Assembly: GCA_023426365.1 (NCBI GenBank)
Contig: JAFAAW010000122.1
Location: 1 to 64,000 of the forward strand
Direction: 5' to 3'
DNA length: 64,000 bases
From: Pseudomonadota bacterium
Lineage (GTDB): Bacteria > Pseudomonadota > Alphaproteobacteria > Rhodospirillales > Magnetospirillaceae
Below are positions 42,774 to 51,626 of this stretch, in pieces; the first letter of the stretch is position 1, and every line of letters starts with the position of its first letter. The translations under genes and the position numbers were made by a program. Under the pieces are notes generated by a model. The model was not told the DNA's origin. It made no database searches and saw only the letters and a list, made by a program, of their open reading frames with translations.

Positions 42774-43663
42774 ACCGCGACCAGGCGGTCGGCCCACGGG
42801 TTGATGCCGTCGCGCAGCCAAGCCACCGTGGCCGGCCAGAAACGGTCGCCATGGCGGTCGTGGAACATGCTGAAATGGCCGACGGCATCGAAACCCAGAT
42901 CGGTGGGCAGCAGTTCCACCTGCTGCCGCCGGCTGCCGGTGTAGTAATCAAGGCCGCGCCGGATGGCGCGCGGCGTTCCGTATTCGTCGTCGGCCAGCCC
43001 GATCGCCAGGATGGGGGCACGCACGGCGGAAAACCGGGCCAGGATGGCTGGGCGTTCCGCCGCGGGGTAGTTCAGCTCCATGCGGTTGCGGCGGAAGCTC
43101 CATTCCAGGGCCACCCCGGCCGGCAAATCCTCGAGCCATCCCAGGCGCTTGCCGGGGAAATATCCCAGGCCCAGGGTCAGGGCCGGCATGGCCACGTGCC
43201 AGCGCAGCAAAAGGCGCAGGCGGTGGCGGCGGGCATAATTGCGCCAATAGGCGTATTGCGCGCCCACCGTCAGGATGCGGTCCACCCTGTGCCCCGCAGG
43301 GGCGAAGCCGGGCAGGAACCCGCCGATGCTGTGCCCGACCACCGCCAGTAGCCCGTCGGCATCGTGCTGACGCGCCCACCCAATTACCGCGTCGAAATCC
43401 AGTTCGCCCCAATGCCGCCATTCGACCCGATAGCCGCGCAGTCGGGCCGGGCGCGAGGCGCCGATGCCGCGATAGTCATAGGTGATCACCGTAAAGCCCT
43501 GATCCGCCAGGAAACGGGCATAGCGGTGATAATATTTGGCCGCCACGCCGGTGGCGGGGTTGACGATGACGGTGCCGTGGCGCGCCCCATCGGCCGGCGA
43601 CCACAGATGGCCGCCCAACACATGGCCGTCGCGGCATGGAACCTGGATCGGGTGGGCGGTCAC
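42770..43663 (-). CDS. alpha/beta hydrolase, serine esterase type
   Basis: 297 residues. The nucleophile elbow G-H-S-I-G-G (catalytic Ser) and Y-D-Y-R-G-I-G-A-S strand are typical; G-H-F-S-M-F-H near residue 265 supplies the likely catalytic His, with an acidic partner in L-A-D-D-E-Y. Many family members are lysophospholipases or esterases. No signal peptide, so probably cytoplasmic. It is convergent to copZ and no functional link is evident. Confidence 0.85.
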   Translation of the reverse strand: MTAHPIQVPCRDGHVLGGHLWSPADGARHGTVIVNPATGVAAKYYHRYARFLADQGFTVITYDYRGIGASRPARLRGYRVEWRHWGELDFDAVIGWARQHDADGLLAVVGHSIGGFLPGFAPAGHRVDRILTVGAQYAYWRNYARRHRLRLLLRWHVAMPALTLGLGYFPGKRLGWLEDLPAGVALEWSFRRNRMELNYPAAERPAILARFSAVRAPILAIGLADDEYGTPRAIRRGLDYYTGSRRQQVELLPTDLGFDAVGHFSMFHDRHGDRFWPATVAWLRDGINPWADRLVAV

Positions 43664-43767
43664 GGCGGGACTTCCTGTACAGGCTTGCGACCGCTACAGG
43701 ATAGCGGCGTGCGCCCACGCCGCCGAATCAGAAGACCTTAGCACAGGGCCTTAGCGGAACTGATGAA

Positions 43768-44094
43768 TTAGCGGGGCCAGCCATACCAGCCGGCCAACAG
43801 CCCCAGCACGATGGGCAGCGCGACCTGCCAGATCATCAGCTTTTGCAATAGCACCGCCTGGTGGCGCGATCCCGGCTTGGCGAACGCGCCGAAGGTGTCG
43901 GGCCGCATTTCCTGGGCCAGGTGGTCGCGGATGCGGGCCAGGGCGGCCGTCACCGCCCCGTGCGAGGTAGGGGTGCCGGCCGCCTCGGAATCCGTGTGCA
44001 TGGGCGCGGCCGCCGGGTCGGACATGGCGACCTTGTCGCCGGTCTGACCCTGGTCGGTGCGATGGCGTTCCAGTCCCGTATCCATTTCCGGCAT
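43768..44094 (-). CDS. small C-terminally membrane-anchored protein of unknown function
   Basis: 108 residues from ATG 44094 (GGAGGT 6-7 nt upstream); a longer frame exists but lacks a site. The N-terminus is hydrophilic (M-P-E-M-D-T-G-L-E-R-H), with a helical A-R-I-R-D-H-L-A-Q-E-M-R-P-D-T-F-G-A-F segment, and the C-terminus is one hydrophobic helix (M-I-W-Q-V-A-L-P-I-V-L-G-L-L-A-G-W-Y-G-W). It lies about 60 nt after fixX on the same strand and might be carried on the fix transcript. No family is recognised. Confidence 0.6.
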   Translation of the reverse strand: MPEMDTGLERHRTDQGQTGDKVAMSDPAAAPMHTDSEAAGTPTSHGAVTAALARIRDHLAQEMRPDTFGAFAKPGSRHQAVLLQKLMIWQVALPIVLGLLAGWYGWPR

Positions 44095-44152
44095 GGCGCG
44101 ACCTCCGTCTCTCAGGGGCAACGCTGGTGCCGCTTTCCGGTTCCGTGGCAGG

Positions 44153-44431
44153 TCAGCCGAATTTGAACAAGATGCCGTAGCCGCCGCGCGGATAATCCCA
44201 TTTCAGCTCGCCGGTGCCGGCGCAGATGATCCGGCATGTGCCGCATTCCAGGCAGCCATCGGGGGTGACGGTGACGCTGCCGTCCTCCTCCTCGGCATAG
44301 CATCCGGCGGGGCAAACGCTGACAAGGCTTTTCAATGCCTTAGACGGCGTTCCTTGCGCCGTGATGGCGATGTGGGGACGGCCTTCGTCCACCATGTAGC
44401 GGTTGTTGTAGAGCTTTTCTTCGACCTTCAT
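44153..44431 (-). CDS. fixX: FixX ferredoxin-like protein
   Basis: 92 residues. Cys motif C-P-A-G-C-Y and C-L-E-C-G-T-C-R-I-I-C are the cluster ligands of the FixX ferredoxin family, paired with FixC. The FixABCX complex bifurcates electrons from NADH to reduce ferredoxin or flavodoxin for nitrogenase while reducing quinone. AGGAGGG precedes ATG 44431. It is the last fix gene of the operon that begins with the hesB-like gene. Confidence 0.97.
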   Translation of the reverse strand: MKVEEKLYNNRYMVDEGRPHIAITAQGTPSKALKSLVSVCPAGCYAEEEDGSVTVTPDGCLECGTCRIICAGTGELKWDYPRGGYGILFKFG

Positions 44432-44444
44432 CGCTTATCCCTCC

Positions 44445-45743
44445 TCAGCGCCACGCCCGGGCGATCTTGACCGCGTCGCCGATCAGCCCGCGCAAACGGC
44501 GGCCGGAACGGAAGCTGCGCAGAATGCTCCTTTCCTTGTCCAGCTTGGGCATGCCATCGACGCGGAACCACGTCTCGGCGGCCTTGGACAACAGGTTGGG
44601 ATAGGTGGTGACGAATTGCCTGTTCTCGTGAAGGATCTCGGGCAAGTTCTTGTATTTCTTGAGGTCCTTGATGACGAAGCTGTCTTCCAGCGTCTTGCGG
44701 TAACGGGCCAGATTTGCTTCGGTCATGGGCTTTCCCTCGGCCTTCAGGGCGACCACCGTCTCGGCCGCCATGCGGCCGGTTTCCATGGCAAGGTTCGACC
44801 CCTCGCGGTGCATGGAGTTCACGAACTGGCCGGAATCGCCGACGATCAGCCAGCCGTCGCCGTGCAACCGGGGAATGGCCTTGTAGCCGCCTTCGGGGAT
44901 CAGATGGGCGGCATATTCCTTGACCTCGGACCCTTCCAGCAGCGGTGCGATGGACGGGTGCTTCTTGAACCTGTCCAACATGACATAGGGGCTGACGCCG
45001 CTGTCGCGAAAGTCGGACACCAGACAGCCGATGCCTACCGACAGCGATTCGCCGTTGGTGTAGAGGAAGGCGGTGCCCATCAGTCCCATTGTGACGGTGC
45101 CCAGCGCCTCGACCACCACGCCTTCGTCGTCCTTGACGTTGAAGCGCTGGTCGATGACCTCACGCGGCAGGAAATGCATTTCCTTCACCGCAAGGGCGGC
45201 GTGTTCTGGCTTGATTTCGCTGCGGATTCCCGAGCGCTGGCCGACCAGCGAATTGACGCCGTCAGCCAGCACGACCACGTCGGCGTGAACCACCTGATCG
45301 TCGCGGTCGGTCCTGATGCCGACCACGCGGCCCGCGTCGTCGCGCGCCAGCTCGGTGACGGTGGTTTCGCACACCACCAGGGCGCCGGCCTCGCGCACCT
45401 TCGAATTGAACCACTTGTCGAACTGGGCGCGGACGATGGTGTACCGGTTGGGCCGCTCCTCGTTGAAGCTGTCCGAGCGGTAATGGGTGCCGCAATGGGA
45501 ACGGTCGTCCAGCATCCACAGCCGCTGCTCGACGATGTGGCGCTCCAGCGGCGCCTCGTCGCGGAAGTCGGGGATGATCTTTTCCAGGCTGGCGGCGTAC
45601 AGGATGGCGCCCTGGACGTTCTTGGAACCCGACGTTTCGCCGCGTTCGACCTGAAGCACCTTCAGGCCGGCCTTGGCCATGACATAGGCGGCCGAGTTGC
45701 CGGACGGGCCGGCTCCGACCACGATGGCGTCGAACTTCTCCAT
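44445..45743 (-). CDS. fixC: FixC, electron-transferring flavoprotein quinone oxidoreductase subunit
   Basis: 432 residues. N-terminal FAD-binding fold (V-V-G-A-G-P-S-G-N-S-A-A) and ETF-QO family motifs (L-A-D-G-V-N-S-L-V-G, G-D-S-G-Q-F-V-N). FixC is the quinone-facing flavoprotein of the FixABCX complex and makes the link to the membrane. AAGGAGG precedes ATG 45743. It lies 13 nt after fixB. Confidence 0.97.
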   Translation of the reverse strand: MEKFDAIVVGAGPSGNSAAYVMAKAGLKVLQVERGETSGSKNVQGAILYAASLEKIIPDFRDEAPLERHIVEQRLWMLDDRSHCGTHYRSDSFNEERPNRYTIVRAQFDKWFNSKVREAGALVVCETTVTELARDDAGRVVGIRTDRDDQVVHADVVVLADGVNSLVGQRSGIRSEIKPEHAALAVKEMHFLPREVIDQRFNVKDDEGVVVEALGTVTMGLMGTAFLYTNGESLSVGIGCLVSDFRDSGVSPYVMLDRFKKHPSIAPLLEGSEVKEYAAHLIPEGGYKAIPRLHGDGWLIVGDSGQFVNSMHREGSNLAMETGRMAAETVVALKAEGKPMTEANLARYRKTLEDSFVIKDLKKYKNLPEILHENRQFVTTYPNLLSKAAETWFRVDGMPKLDKERSILRSFRSGRRLRGLIGDAVKIARAWR

Positions 45744-45756
45744 GGTCGCGTCCTCC

Positions 45757-46848
45757 TTATTCTGCGGCCTGCGGTTGGGTCAGATGGCGGCGGAAGGCTT
45801 CGGTCAGCGCCGGCAGGACGGTCAGCGCATCGCCGACCAGCCCGAAATGGGCGAAGTCGAAGATGGGTGCCGCCGGGTCGGTGTTGATGGCAAGGATGCG
45901 GTCGGCCCCCTCGACGCCGACCCGGTGCTGGATGGCGCCCGAGATGCCGGCGGCGATGTAGAGCCGCGGCCGGATGGTCTTGCCGGTCTGGCCGATCTGG
46001 CGCGAGCTGTCGATCCAGCCCTTCTGCACCAGCGGCCGCGAGCCGCCGTACTCGGCGCCAAGAACGGCGGCCAAATCTTTGATCAGCTTGAAGTTTTCCG
46101 GCTTGCCCAGGCCCATCCCGCCGGCAACCACCACGTCGGCATAGGCCAGATGGGCGTCTTCCTTGGCGGCATCGGGAATGTAATCCAGGATCTTGGTGAC
46201 GATGCTGTCCTCGACCATCCCCAGCGGATGGACGACGATGGCGCCGGTGCGGCCCGGCTCGCGTTCGGGCATGGCCATGACGCGGGGGCGGATGGTGGCC
46301 ATCTGCGGCCGGACGTTCAGCGTGTAGATGGTGCACAGCAACGATCCGCCGAAAGTCGGGCGGGTGGCGCCCAGCGAACGGTCGTCGTCGATGGCCAGTT
46401 CCGTGCAATCGGCGGTCAGGCCGGTCTTGAGCGTGGTGGCCACCGAGCCGGCGAGGTCGCGCCCCAGGGTGGTCGCCCCCAGCAGCAGGATTTCCGGCTT
46501 GTAGGCGTTGACCAGATCGGTCAGCCCCTTGGCGAAGGGTTCGTTGCGGTAATCGGCCAACAGCGGGTCCTGGATGGTGTAGACCTTGTCGGCACCGTAT
46601 TCGTAGGCCGCGGCGATGGCACCGTCGGCGCCGTCGCCGCTGGTGCCCATCACCACGCCGGCCAGGTCCACGCCCAGCTTGTCGGCCAGCTTGCGGCCTT
46701 CGCCCATCAGCTCCCACGAAACCGGGTGGACATGGCCGCGTTCCAACTCCACGAACACCCAGACGTCCTTGTAGGCCTTGAAGTGCTCGGACAGTTCGGC
46801 CTTCATCTTGCCGCGCGACGGCGCGGCGGCGGGCTTGCTCTCAGTCAT
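45757..46848 (-). CDS. fixB: FixB, electron transfer flavoprotein alpha subunit
   Basis: 363 residues. The C-terminal ETF-alpha FAD domain has G-G-M-G-L-G-K-P-E-N-F and Y-I-A-A-G-I-S-G-A-I-Q-H. With FixA it forms the flavoprotein that accepts and splits electrons. GAGGAG precedes ATG 46848, overlapping the end of fixA region. A Ser/Ala/Lys-rich extension (M-T-E-S-K-P-A-A-A-P-S-R) is at the N-terminus. Confidence 0.97.
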   Translation of the reverse strand: MTESKPAAAPSRGKMKAELSEHFKAYKDVWVFVELERGHVHPVSWELMGEGRKLADKLGVDLAGVVMGTSGDGADGAIAAAYEYGADKVYTIQDPLLADYRNEPFAKGLTDLVNAYKPEILLLGATTLGRDLAGSVATTLKTGLTADCTELAIDDDRSLGATRPTFGGSLLCTIYTLNVRPQMATIRPRVMAMPEREPGRTGAIVVHPLGMVEDSIVTKILDYIPDAAKEDAHLAYADVVVAGGMGLGKPENFKLIKDLAAVLGAEYGGSRPLVQKGWIDSSRQIGQTGKTIRPRLYIAAGISGAIQHRVGVEGADRILAINTDPAAPIFDFAHFGLVGDALTVLPALTEAFRRHLTQPQAAE

Positions 46849-46861
46849 CTCGCGGGTCTCC

Positions 46862-47704
46862 TCAGGCGCCGGTCTGGCGGAAGAGGGTCTCTTCCAGCCG
46901 GGAATCGGCGGCGAACAGGGCGCGCAGGGCGGCGGCGGCCAGATCGCCGTCCTTGCCGGCCTCGATCAGCGTGGCCTTTTCCTTGCGCGGTTGGGGGGCG
47001 AACACCTTCTTCACCACCGTGGGCGACCCCTTGAGGCCGCACAGGCCGATATCGGCAATTCCGGCGGCGGCGGCGTTCCAGGTGGTGATCTGGGTTTGCG
47101 CGGCGCGCAGCATGTCGGCCATGGTGCCGCGCCGCACGGTGTTGGTTCCTTCCAGCATGGTAATCAGACAAGGCAGCGCGGTGGTCAGAACCTGAACCCC
47201 GCCTTCGGCGCGGCGCTCGACCGTGATCTTGCCGGCGACGGGATCGACGGCGCGGATTTTCTCCACATAGGTGAGCTGGTTGAGTTCGAGGCGCTTGGCG
47301 ATGCCGGGGCCGACCTGGGCGGTGTCGCCGTCGATTGTCTGCTTGCCGCAGAACACCATGTCCACCTTTTCAGTCTCGGCCAGCTTGGCGATGGCCGAGG
47401 ACAGGGCGAACGAGGTGGCCAGCGTGTCCGAACCGGCGAAGAAGCGATCCGACAACAACACGGCGGCATCCGCGCCGATGGACAGCGCCTTCCTGAGCGC
47501 CTGGTCGGCCATGGGCGGCCCCATGGTCAGCACGGTGACCTTGCCGCCGAAGGCGTCGCGCAGGCGCAGCGCCTCCTCCAGCGAGAACAGGTCATAGGGG
47601 TTGATGATGGTGGGCACCCCCTGGCGCATGATGGTGTTGGTGACCGGGTGGACGCGGATTTGCGCGCTGTCCGGAACCTGCTTGATGCAAACGACGATAT
47701 GCAT
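46862..47704 (-). CDS. fixA: FixA, electron transfer flavoprotein beta subunit
   Basis: 280 residues. ETF-beta family motifs: V-V-C-I-K-Q-V-P-D-S, N-P-Y-D-L-F-S-L-E-E-A-L-R and G-K-Q-T-I-D-G-D-T-A-Q-V-G-P. It forms the heterodimer with FixB and takes electrons from NADH. AGGAG precedes ATG 47704, with 12 nt from nifW. Confidence 0.97.
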   Translation of the reverse strand: MHIVVCIKQVPDSAQIRVHPVTNTIMRQGVPTIINPYDLFSLEEALRLRDAFGGKVTVLTMGPPMADQALRKALSIGADAAVLLSDRFFAGSDTLATSFALSSAIAKLAETEKVDMVFCGKQTIDGDTAQVGPGIAKRLELNQLTYVEKIRAVDPVAGKITVERRAEGGVQVLTTALPCLITMLEGTNTVRRGTMADMLRAAQTQITTWNAAAAGIADIGLCGLKGSPTVVKKVFAPQPRKEKATLIEAGKDGDLAAAALRALFAADSRLEETLFRQTGA

Positions 47705-47716
47705 GGGAACTCCTGA

Positions 47717-48055
47717 TCAGCGGAAGCTGCCAAGCGAGGACAGCGGCACGAAGCCGGTCTTGACCTCCTGGAAGACCTTGAAGGTTTTTTGCCCCTCTCC
47801 GGCGGCGAACTCGCCATAGGCTTTCTCGAGGGCGTGGCGGCAGGCGATGCGGGCGGCGCCGTCGTCCAAGGCCCGCAGGGACGCCATGTCCAGCAGGGCG
47901 TTGAAACGCTTGAGAATGTGCAGGCGGTGGACGTTGACCACCTGCTGGTCGAAGGCCACGTCAAGGGCCTCGAAGAACTGTTCGGCGGCGGACAAACCCA
48001 TCAGCCGGTCAAGAAGGCTGCCTGCGGCGGGCTTGCACTGGGCGGGGGTGCACAT
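47717..48055 (-). CDS. nifW: NifW, nitrogenase-stabilising protein
   Basis: 112 residues. NifW family: A-A-E-Q-F-F-E-A-L-D-V-A-F-D-Q-Q-V-V-N-V-H-R-L-H-I-L in the middle and V-F-Q-E-V-K-T-G-F-V-P-L-S near the end. NifW helps maturation or oxygen protection of the MoFe protein. AAGGAG precedes ATG 48055. It lies between nifV and fixA in one operon. Confidence 0.93.
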   Translation of the reverse strand: MCTPAQCKPAAGSLLDRLMGLSAAEQFFEALDVAFDQQVVNVHRLHILKRFNALLDMASLRALDDGAARIACRHALEKAYGEFAAGEGQKTFKVFQEVKTGFVPLSSLGSFR

Positions 48056-48085
48056 TCTCGGCTCTCCTTGTCAATTGGGCGTGGG

Positions 48086-49213
48086 TCAGTTGGGCGTGGT
48101 TTCGGCCAGAAAGCGGCGCAGATCGTCGGGCGAGGGCGGGCGTTTGGTTTCGACCGACTGGGCGCGCACGCGGGCCAGAACGGCGCGGGCCTGCGGCACC
48201 GTGGGGGCCAGGCCAAGCTGACGGCAGGCGTGCAGGACCGAGGTCAGGCCGGAATGCTTGCCTAAGACGACGCGATGGGTGCGGCCCAGTTCGCGCGGGT
48301 CCAGCGCCTCGTAATTGCGGCGATCGCGCAACAGCCCGGACACGTGAATGCCGCTTTCATGGGTGAAAATGGCTTCGCCGACGATGCTCTTGTTGGCCGG
48401 CACCGGCCGGCCCGACGCCTCGGCCACCAGCGTCGAGACCTTGCCCAGCGCGGTTTTGGCAATGCCGCAATCCAGGCCGTAAAGGTGATCGAGCGCCACC
48501 ACCACTTCCTCGAGCGGGGCATTGCCGGCGCGTTCCCCCAGCCCGTTGACGGTGGTGGACACGTGGGTGGCGCCGCCCCTGACCGCCGCCAGTGAATTGG
48601 CGGTGGCCAGCCCCAAATCGTCATGCGCGTGGATTTCCAGCTCGATGGCGGTCCCGGCGCGCAGTCGCTGGAACAGGGCGAAGGTGGCGAAGGGGTCCAT
48701 GATCCCCAGCGTGTCGGCAAAGCGAAAGCGGCGCGCCCCGGCGCGGGCGCAGATGGCGATGACGTCCTCCAGAAAGGCGGGGTCGGCGCGCGACGAATCC
48801 TCGCCGCCCACCGCCACCTCGACCCCGGCGTCGCGGGCGCGGCTGACCATCTGGTGGATGTGGGCCAGCGCCCAGGCGCGGTCGCGGTCCAGCTTCCTGG
48901 CCAATTGCTGGTCGGACACCGGGATCGACAGATTGACCATGGGCACGCGGCAAGCCAGCGCGGCCTCCAGGTCGTCCTCGCGCATGCGGCACCACGCGAT
49001 CAGCCGGGCATTCAGTCCCAGGGCGGCCACGGCACGGATGGCGGCGCATTCCTCCTCGCCCATGGCCGGGATGCCGGCTTCGATTTCCGGCACGCCGGCC
49101 TGGTCGAGCGCGCCGGCGATGGCCAGCTTCTCGCCCAGGCGGAAGGCGACGCCGGCGGTCTGCTCGCCGTCGCGCAGGGTGGTGTCGTTGACGATGACGG
49201 TGCCGCCGCTCAT
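48086..49213 (-). CDS. nifV: NifV, homocitrate synthase
   Basis: 375 residues. HMGL-like synthase with D-T-T-L-R-D-G-E-Q-T-A-G-V at the N-terminus, E-I-H-A-H-D-D-L-G-L-A-T-A-N, and F-T-H-E-S-G-I-H. It condenses acetyl-CoA and 2-oxoglutarate to homocitrate, the organic ligand of FeMo-co. It lies between the hesB-like gene and nifW on the sigma-54-driven operon. Confidence 0.97.
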   Translation of the reverse strand: MSGGTVIVNDTTLRDGEQTAGVAFRLGEKLAIAGALDQAGVPEIEAGIPAMGEEECAAIRAVAALGLNARLIAWCRMREDDLEAALACRVPMVNLSIPVSDQQLARKLDRDRAWALAHIHQMVSRARDAGVEVAVGGEDSSRADPAFLEDVIAICARAGARRFRFADTLGIMDPFATFALFQRLRAGTAIELEIHAHDDLGLATANSLAAVRGGATHVSTTVNGLGERAGNAPLEEVVVALDHLYGLDCGIAKTALGKVSTLVAEASGRPVPANKSIVGEAIFTHESGIHVSGLLRDRRNYEALDPRELGRTHRVVLGKHSGLTSVLHACRQLGLAPTVPQARAVLARVRAQSVETKRPPSPDDLRRFLAETTPN

Positions 49214-49224
49214 GGTCCGGCCCC

Positions 49225-49536
49225 TCAGCAGCTACCGCCGCTGCACGAGCATTTGCCGCCCGTATTGGGGTTCTCGAAGATGAAGCCGGAATCGTTGCCG
49301 GCATTGACGAAATCCACCACCGTGCCGGTCAGCCACATGACCGAGGCGGGATCGACGAAGACCCTGACGCCGCCGAATTCGAGCACCTCGTCGCCCGAAA
49401 TGGCCTCGTTTTCCAGCGCCAGACTGTATTGCAGCCCGGAACATCCCCCCGAGGCGACGCTGATCCGCAGCCCTTGTGTGTCGTCCTCGCGCACGCTCTT
49501 GACGGCGGCAACGGCGCGTTCAGTGACGGTCAGCAT
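49225..49536 (-). CDS. HesB/IscA-like iron-sulfur assembly protein, nif-linked
   Basis: 103 residues. HesB/IscA fold: G-L-R-I-S-V-A-S-G-G-C-S-G-L-Q-Y and a C-terminal C-S-C-S-G-G-S-C cluster that supplies cysteines. Such nif-linked A-type scaffold proteins handle [Fe-S] clusters for nitrogenase maturation. It is the first gene of the nifV-nifW-fixABCX operon, behind the sigma-54 promoter at 49577. AGGAGG precedes ATG 49536. I give no symbol because iscN, nifIscA and hesB are all used. Confidence 0.92.
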   Translation of the reverse strand: MLTVTERAVAAVKSVREDDTQGLRISVASGGCSGLQYSLALENEAISGDEVLEFGGVRVFVDPASVMWLTGTVVDFVNAGNDSGFIFENPNTGGKCSCSGGSC

Positions 49537-49576
49537 GGCAAGCCTCCTGTGCAGACGGTGATCCGCCTGTCACCTA

Positions 49577-49591
49577 GCAAGGCTGGTGCCA
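49577..49591 (-). promoter_or_regulatory. sigma-54 (-24/-12) promoter of hesB-nifV-nifW-fixABCX
   Basis: On the minus strand TGGCAC-CAGCC-TTGC, a full match to the -24/-12 consensus TGGCAC-N5-TTGC, lies about 41 nt before the hesB-like ATG. Confidence 0.93.
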
Positions 49592-49633
49592 CTCTGTAAC
49601 GTGTTGTTTTTAAATGATGTTTGTCGGCACCCT

Positions 49634-49667
49634 TGTCGCTGATGCGACGAATGTCGGATTAGCGACA
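49634..49667. promoter_or_regulatory. NifA upstream activator sites
   Basis: TGT-CGGATTAGCG-ACA (49652-49667) is a perfect TGT-N10-ACA. A second near-match, TGTCGCTGATGCGACG (49634-49649), adjoins it. They lie about 43 and 60 nt upstream of the -24 element. Confidence 0.88.
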
Positions 49668-49671
49668 GGGG

Positions 49672-50679
49672 CTACAGCCACTTCAGGCGTTTCAGCGCCA
49701 GCCACAGCACCGGCATCATGCCCAGCACGATCAGGCACATCTGCCAGAACGCCAATGGATCGTCATGGCCCGGGATGCCGCCCACATTGGCGCCCAGCAG
49801 GCCGGCCAACAGGCTGGGCGGCAGCAGCAGGGCGGTCAGCACGGTGAAGCGGTTGGAGGTGCTGGCGATCTTTTCCGAGATCTGGGTGCTCAAATCCTCG
49901 TGCAGCACCGTGGTGCGATCGCGCAGCGCGTCCAGATCCTCGATGTGGCGAACCACCTTGTCAGTCACTTCACGCAGCCGCAGCTTGGCGTCGCGCGACA
50001 GCCACGAGGCGTCGTCGTGCTGGATGCGGTAAAGCGCGTCGCGTTGCGGACCCAGATAGCGACGCAGGTGAATGGCCTGGCGCCGGACCTGGGCCAGTTG
50101 GCTGCGCAAGCCCGCATCGGCCCTTCGTTCGATACAGGCGTCCTCCAGGATGCCGACGGTTTCCTCCATGCCGTCGATCACCAGTTCCAGGTGCTCGACC
50201 ACCTTTTCGGCAATCTGCGCCAACAGGCCACCCGGCGTGCGCGGTCCCTTGCCGCTCAGCAGCGTCAGGCGGATGGCGCGCAGGGCGCTGAGCTGGTGAT
50301 CCTTGTCGCGCAGCGAGATCAGGCGGTTGGGTTCGGCCCAGACGTGGATGGGCACCAGCGCGGGTTCGCCGGTATCCTCGCTGACATTGACGCCGCGCAG
50401 GACCACCATCAGGCAGTCGTCCACGTCTTCCACGCGGGGGCGGGATTCATCGGCCAGCAAGGCCAGCGCCACCAGCGGGTCGATGCCGCTTTTCTCGCGC
50501 ACCCACTGCGCGGCGATCGGGTCGTCCCGTTCGAGGTGTATCCAAAGAAAGCCGTTTTCCGGCCGCCAGCGGGCGACACCCTCCCAGTCCAGGTCGATGC
50601 AGCCGCCGGTCCGGTCCAGCAGGGCGGCGAAGCGAAGTCCGGGCTGGGTCCCGGCCTTGATGTCTTGCGGATCGATCAT
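49672..50679 (-). CDS. CorA/ZntB-family divalent metal transporter
   Basis: 335 residues from ATG 50679 (GAGGTGCG upstream); a longer in-frame start is rejected because it lacks a Shine-Dalgarno and adds a Pro/Arg tract. A large cytoplasmic domain with helices is followed by two C-terminal membrane helices; the signature is L-L-G-A-N-V-G-G-I-P, a GxN variant seen in ZntB-like proteins instead of GMN. It exports Zn or imports Mg; the substrate is not decidable. The stop lies 5 nt from the NifA site of the hesB operon. It splits the nif genes but is not obviously part of them. Confidence 0.85.
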   Translation of the reverse strand: MIDPQDIKAGTQPGLRFAALLDRTGGCIDLDWEGVARWRPENGFLWIHLERDDPIAAQWVREKSGIDPLVALALLADESRPRVEDVDDCLMVVLRGVNVSEDTGEPALVPIHVWAEPNRLISLRDKDHQLSALRAIRLTLLSGKGPRTPGGLLAQIAEKVVEHLELVIDGMEETVGILEDACIERRADAGLRSQLAQVRRQAIHLRRYLGPQRDALYRIQHDDASWLSRDAKLRLREVTDKVVRHIEDLDALRDRTTVLHEDLSTQISEKIASTSNRFTVLTALLLPPSLLAGLLGANVGGIPGHDDPLAFWQMCLIVLGMMPVLWLALKRLKWL

Positions 50680-50769
50680 GGCGCACCTCGGGGCTGGGCC
50701 TCCCTGTGGCATACAGGGCAAGCGCGGCCTTTTCAAGGTGGGCGGTGCAGGCGGGGATGGCTGAGGGGA

Positions 50770-50806
50770 GGGGCGGGCGGCAGCGCGTGGCTTCGCCGCC
50801 CGCCCC
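50770..50806 (-). terminator. strong hairpin after fdxB
   Basis: GGGGCGGGCGGC (50770-50781) and GCCGCCCGCCCC (50795-50806) form a perfect 12-bp stem with a 13-nt loop, located between the fdxB stop and the CorA-like start. There is no T-tract, so it may only attenuate or protect the 3' end. Confidence 0.6.
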
Positions 50807-50826
50807 AAGAGGCACGCTTTCGACGG

Positions 50827-51123
50827 TCAGGCGGCCATGGCTTCGTGTTTCTGGGCCTTGGTGCCGCACACGGTTTCGCAACTGCCGCAGCCGATGCAGT
50901 CGCCTTCGTTGGACACCACCATGACCTTGCGCTCGATGTCCTCGCCGTCGTCGAACGGGTCGCACAGCTCGCCGTCCTCGTTGATGCCCTTCAGCTCCAG
51001 CACGCCCTGGGTGCAGACCTTGTAGCAACGGCCGCAGCCGATACACAGTTCGTCGCTGATCGACAGCAGATAGCGGGGTGTCCACGGCTTGCCGGAACGG
51101 GTGGTGAAGGTGCGCAGCGACAT
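50827..51123 (-). CDS. fdxB: nif-specific ferredoxin III (2[4Fe-4S]), FdxB
   Basis: 98 residues. Two cysteine sets: Cys27, 30, 33, 37 (C-I-G-C-G-R-C-Y-K-V-C) and Cys76, 79, 82, 86 (C-I-G-C-G-S-C-E-T-V-C), with a longer insert between. This is the FdxB/ferredoxin III family encoded near nifENX. It is likely an electron carrier or donor in FeMo-co assembly. AGGAG precedes ATG 51123. Confidence 0.93.
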   Translation of the reverse strand: MSLRTFTTRSGKPWTPRYLLSISDELCIGCGRCYKVCTQGVLELKGINEDGELCDPFDDGEDIERKVMVVSNEGDCIGCGSCETVCGTKAQKHEAMAA

Positions 51124-51149
51124 GGTTGGTTGCTCCTGTGGGCAGGGGG

Positions 51150-51623
51150 TCAGGCGGCGGCGATCTCGGGGAACCGGCGGACGGCTTCGATGCCTTCCTC
51201 CACCAGCTTCAATGCCTTGGTCTCCATCTGGACCAGCGAGTGGTAGCCGAAGCGGTGCAGCTCGCGCACATAGGCGTTCACCGCCACCAGGCGGCCGGTG
51301 ATGATGACGATGCGGCCCCAGCCCTCGTGGTGGATGTTCATGATGGGGGCCGCGGCAATGCCGGTTTCGCGTTCGATCAGCCAGCACACCGCCATGTAGA
51401 TCTGTTCGACCCGCATCAGGATGTCGGGATCGGGATCGCCGAACATGGGGATTTCGCGCTTCTGCGCCTTGGTGACGATGAAGGGCGCCAGCAGTTCCTC
51501 GTCCGTATCGGCCTCCATGGCGCCCGAGCGGTCCTGGGCGCGGATCAGGGTCAGCAGGGCCTTGGCGAAGGGGCGGGAGAGCGCGGCGCGGTCGGCCTCG
51601 TCCAGAGTCAGGGTGGCGGGCAT
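51150..51623 (-). CDS. NifX-associated nitrogen fixation protein (DUF269)
   Basis: 157 residues. DUF269 family: P-F-A-K-A-L-L-T-L-I-R-A-Q-D, E-Q-I-Y-M-A-V-C-W-L-I-E, and a conserved N-I-H-H-E-G-W-G-R-I-V-I. These proteins follow nifX in most diazotrophs; their exact role in cofactor synthesis is not settled. ATG 51623 abuts the nifX stop. Confidence 0.93.
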   Translation of the reverse strand: MPATLTLDEADRAALSRPFAKALLTLIRAQDRSGAMEADTDEELLAPFIVTKAQKREIPMFGDPDPDILMRVEQIYMAVCWLIERETGIAAAPIMNIHHEGWGRIVIITGRLVAVNAYVRELHRFGYHSLVQMETKALKLVEEGIEAVRRFPEIAAA

Positions 51624-51626
51624 GGC

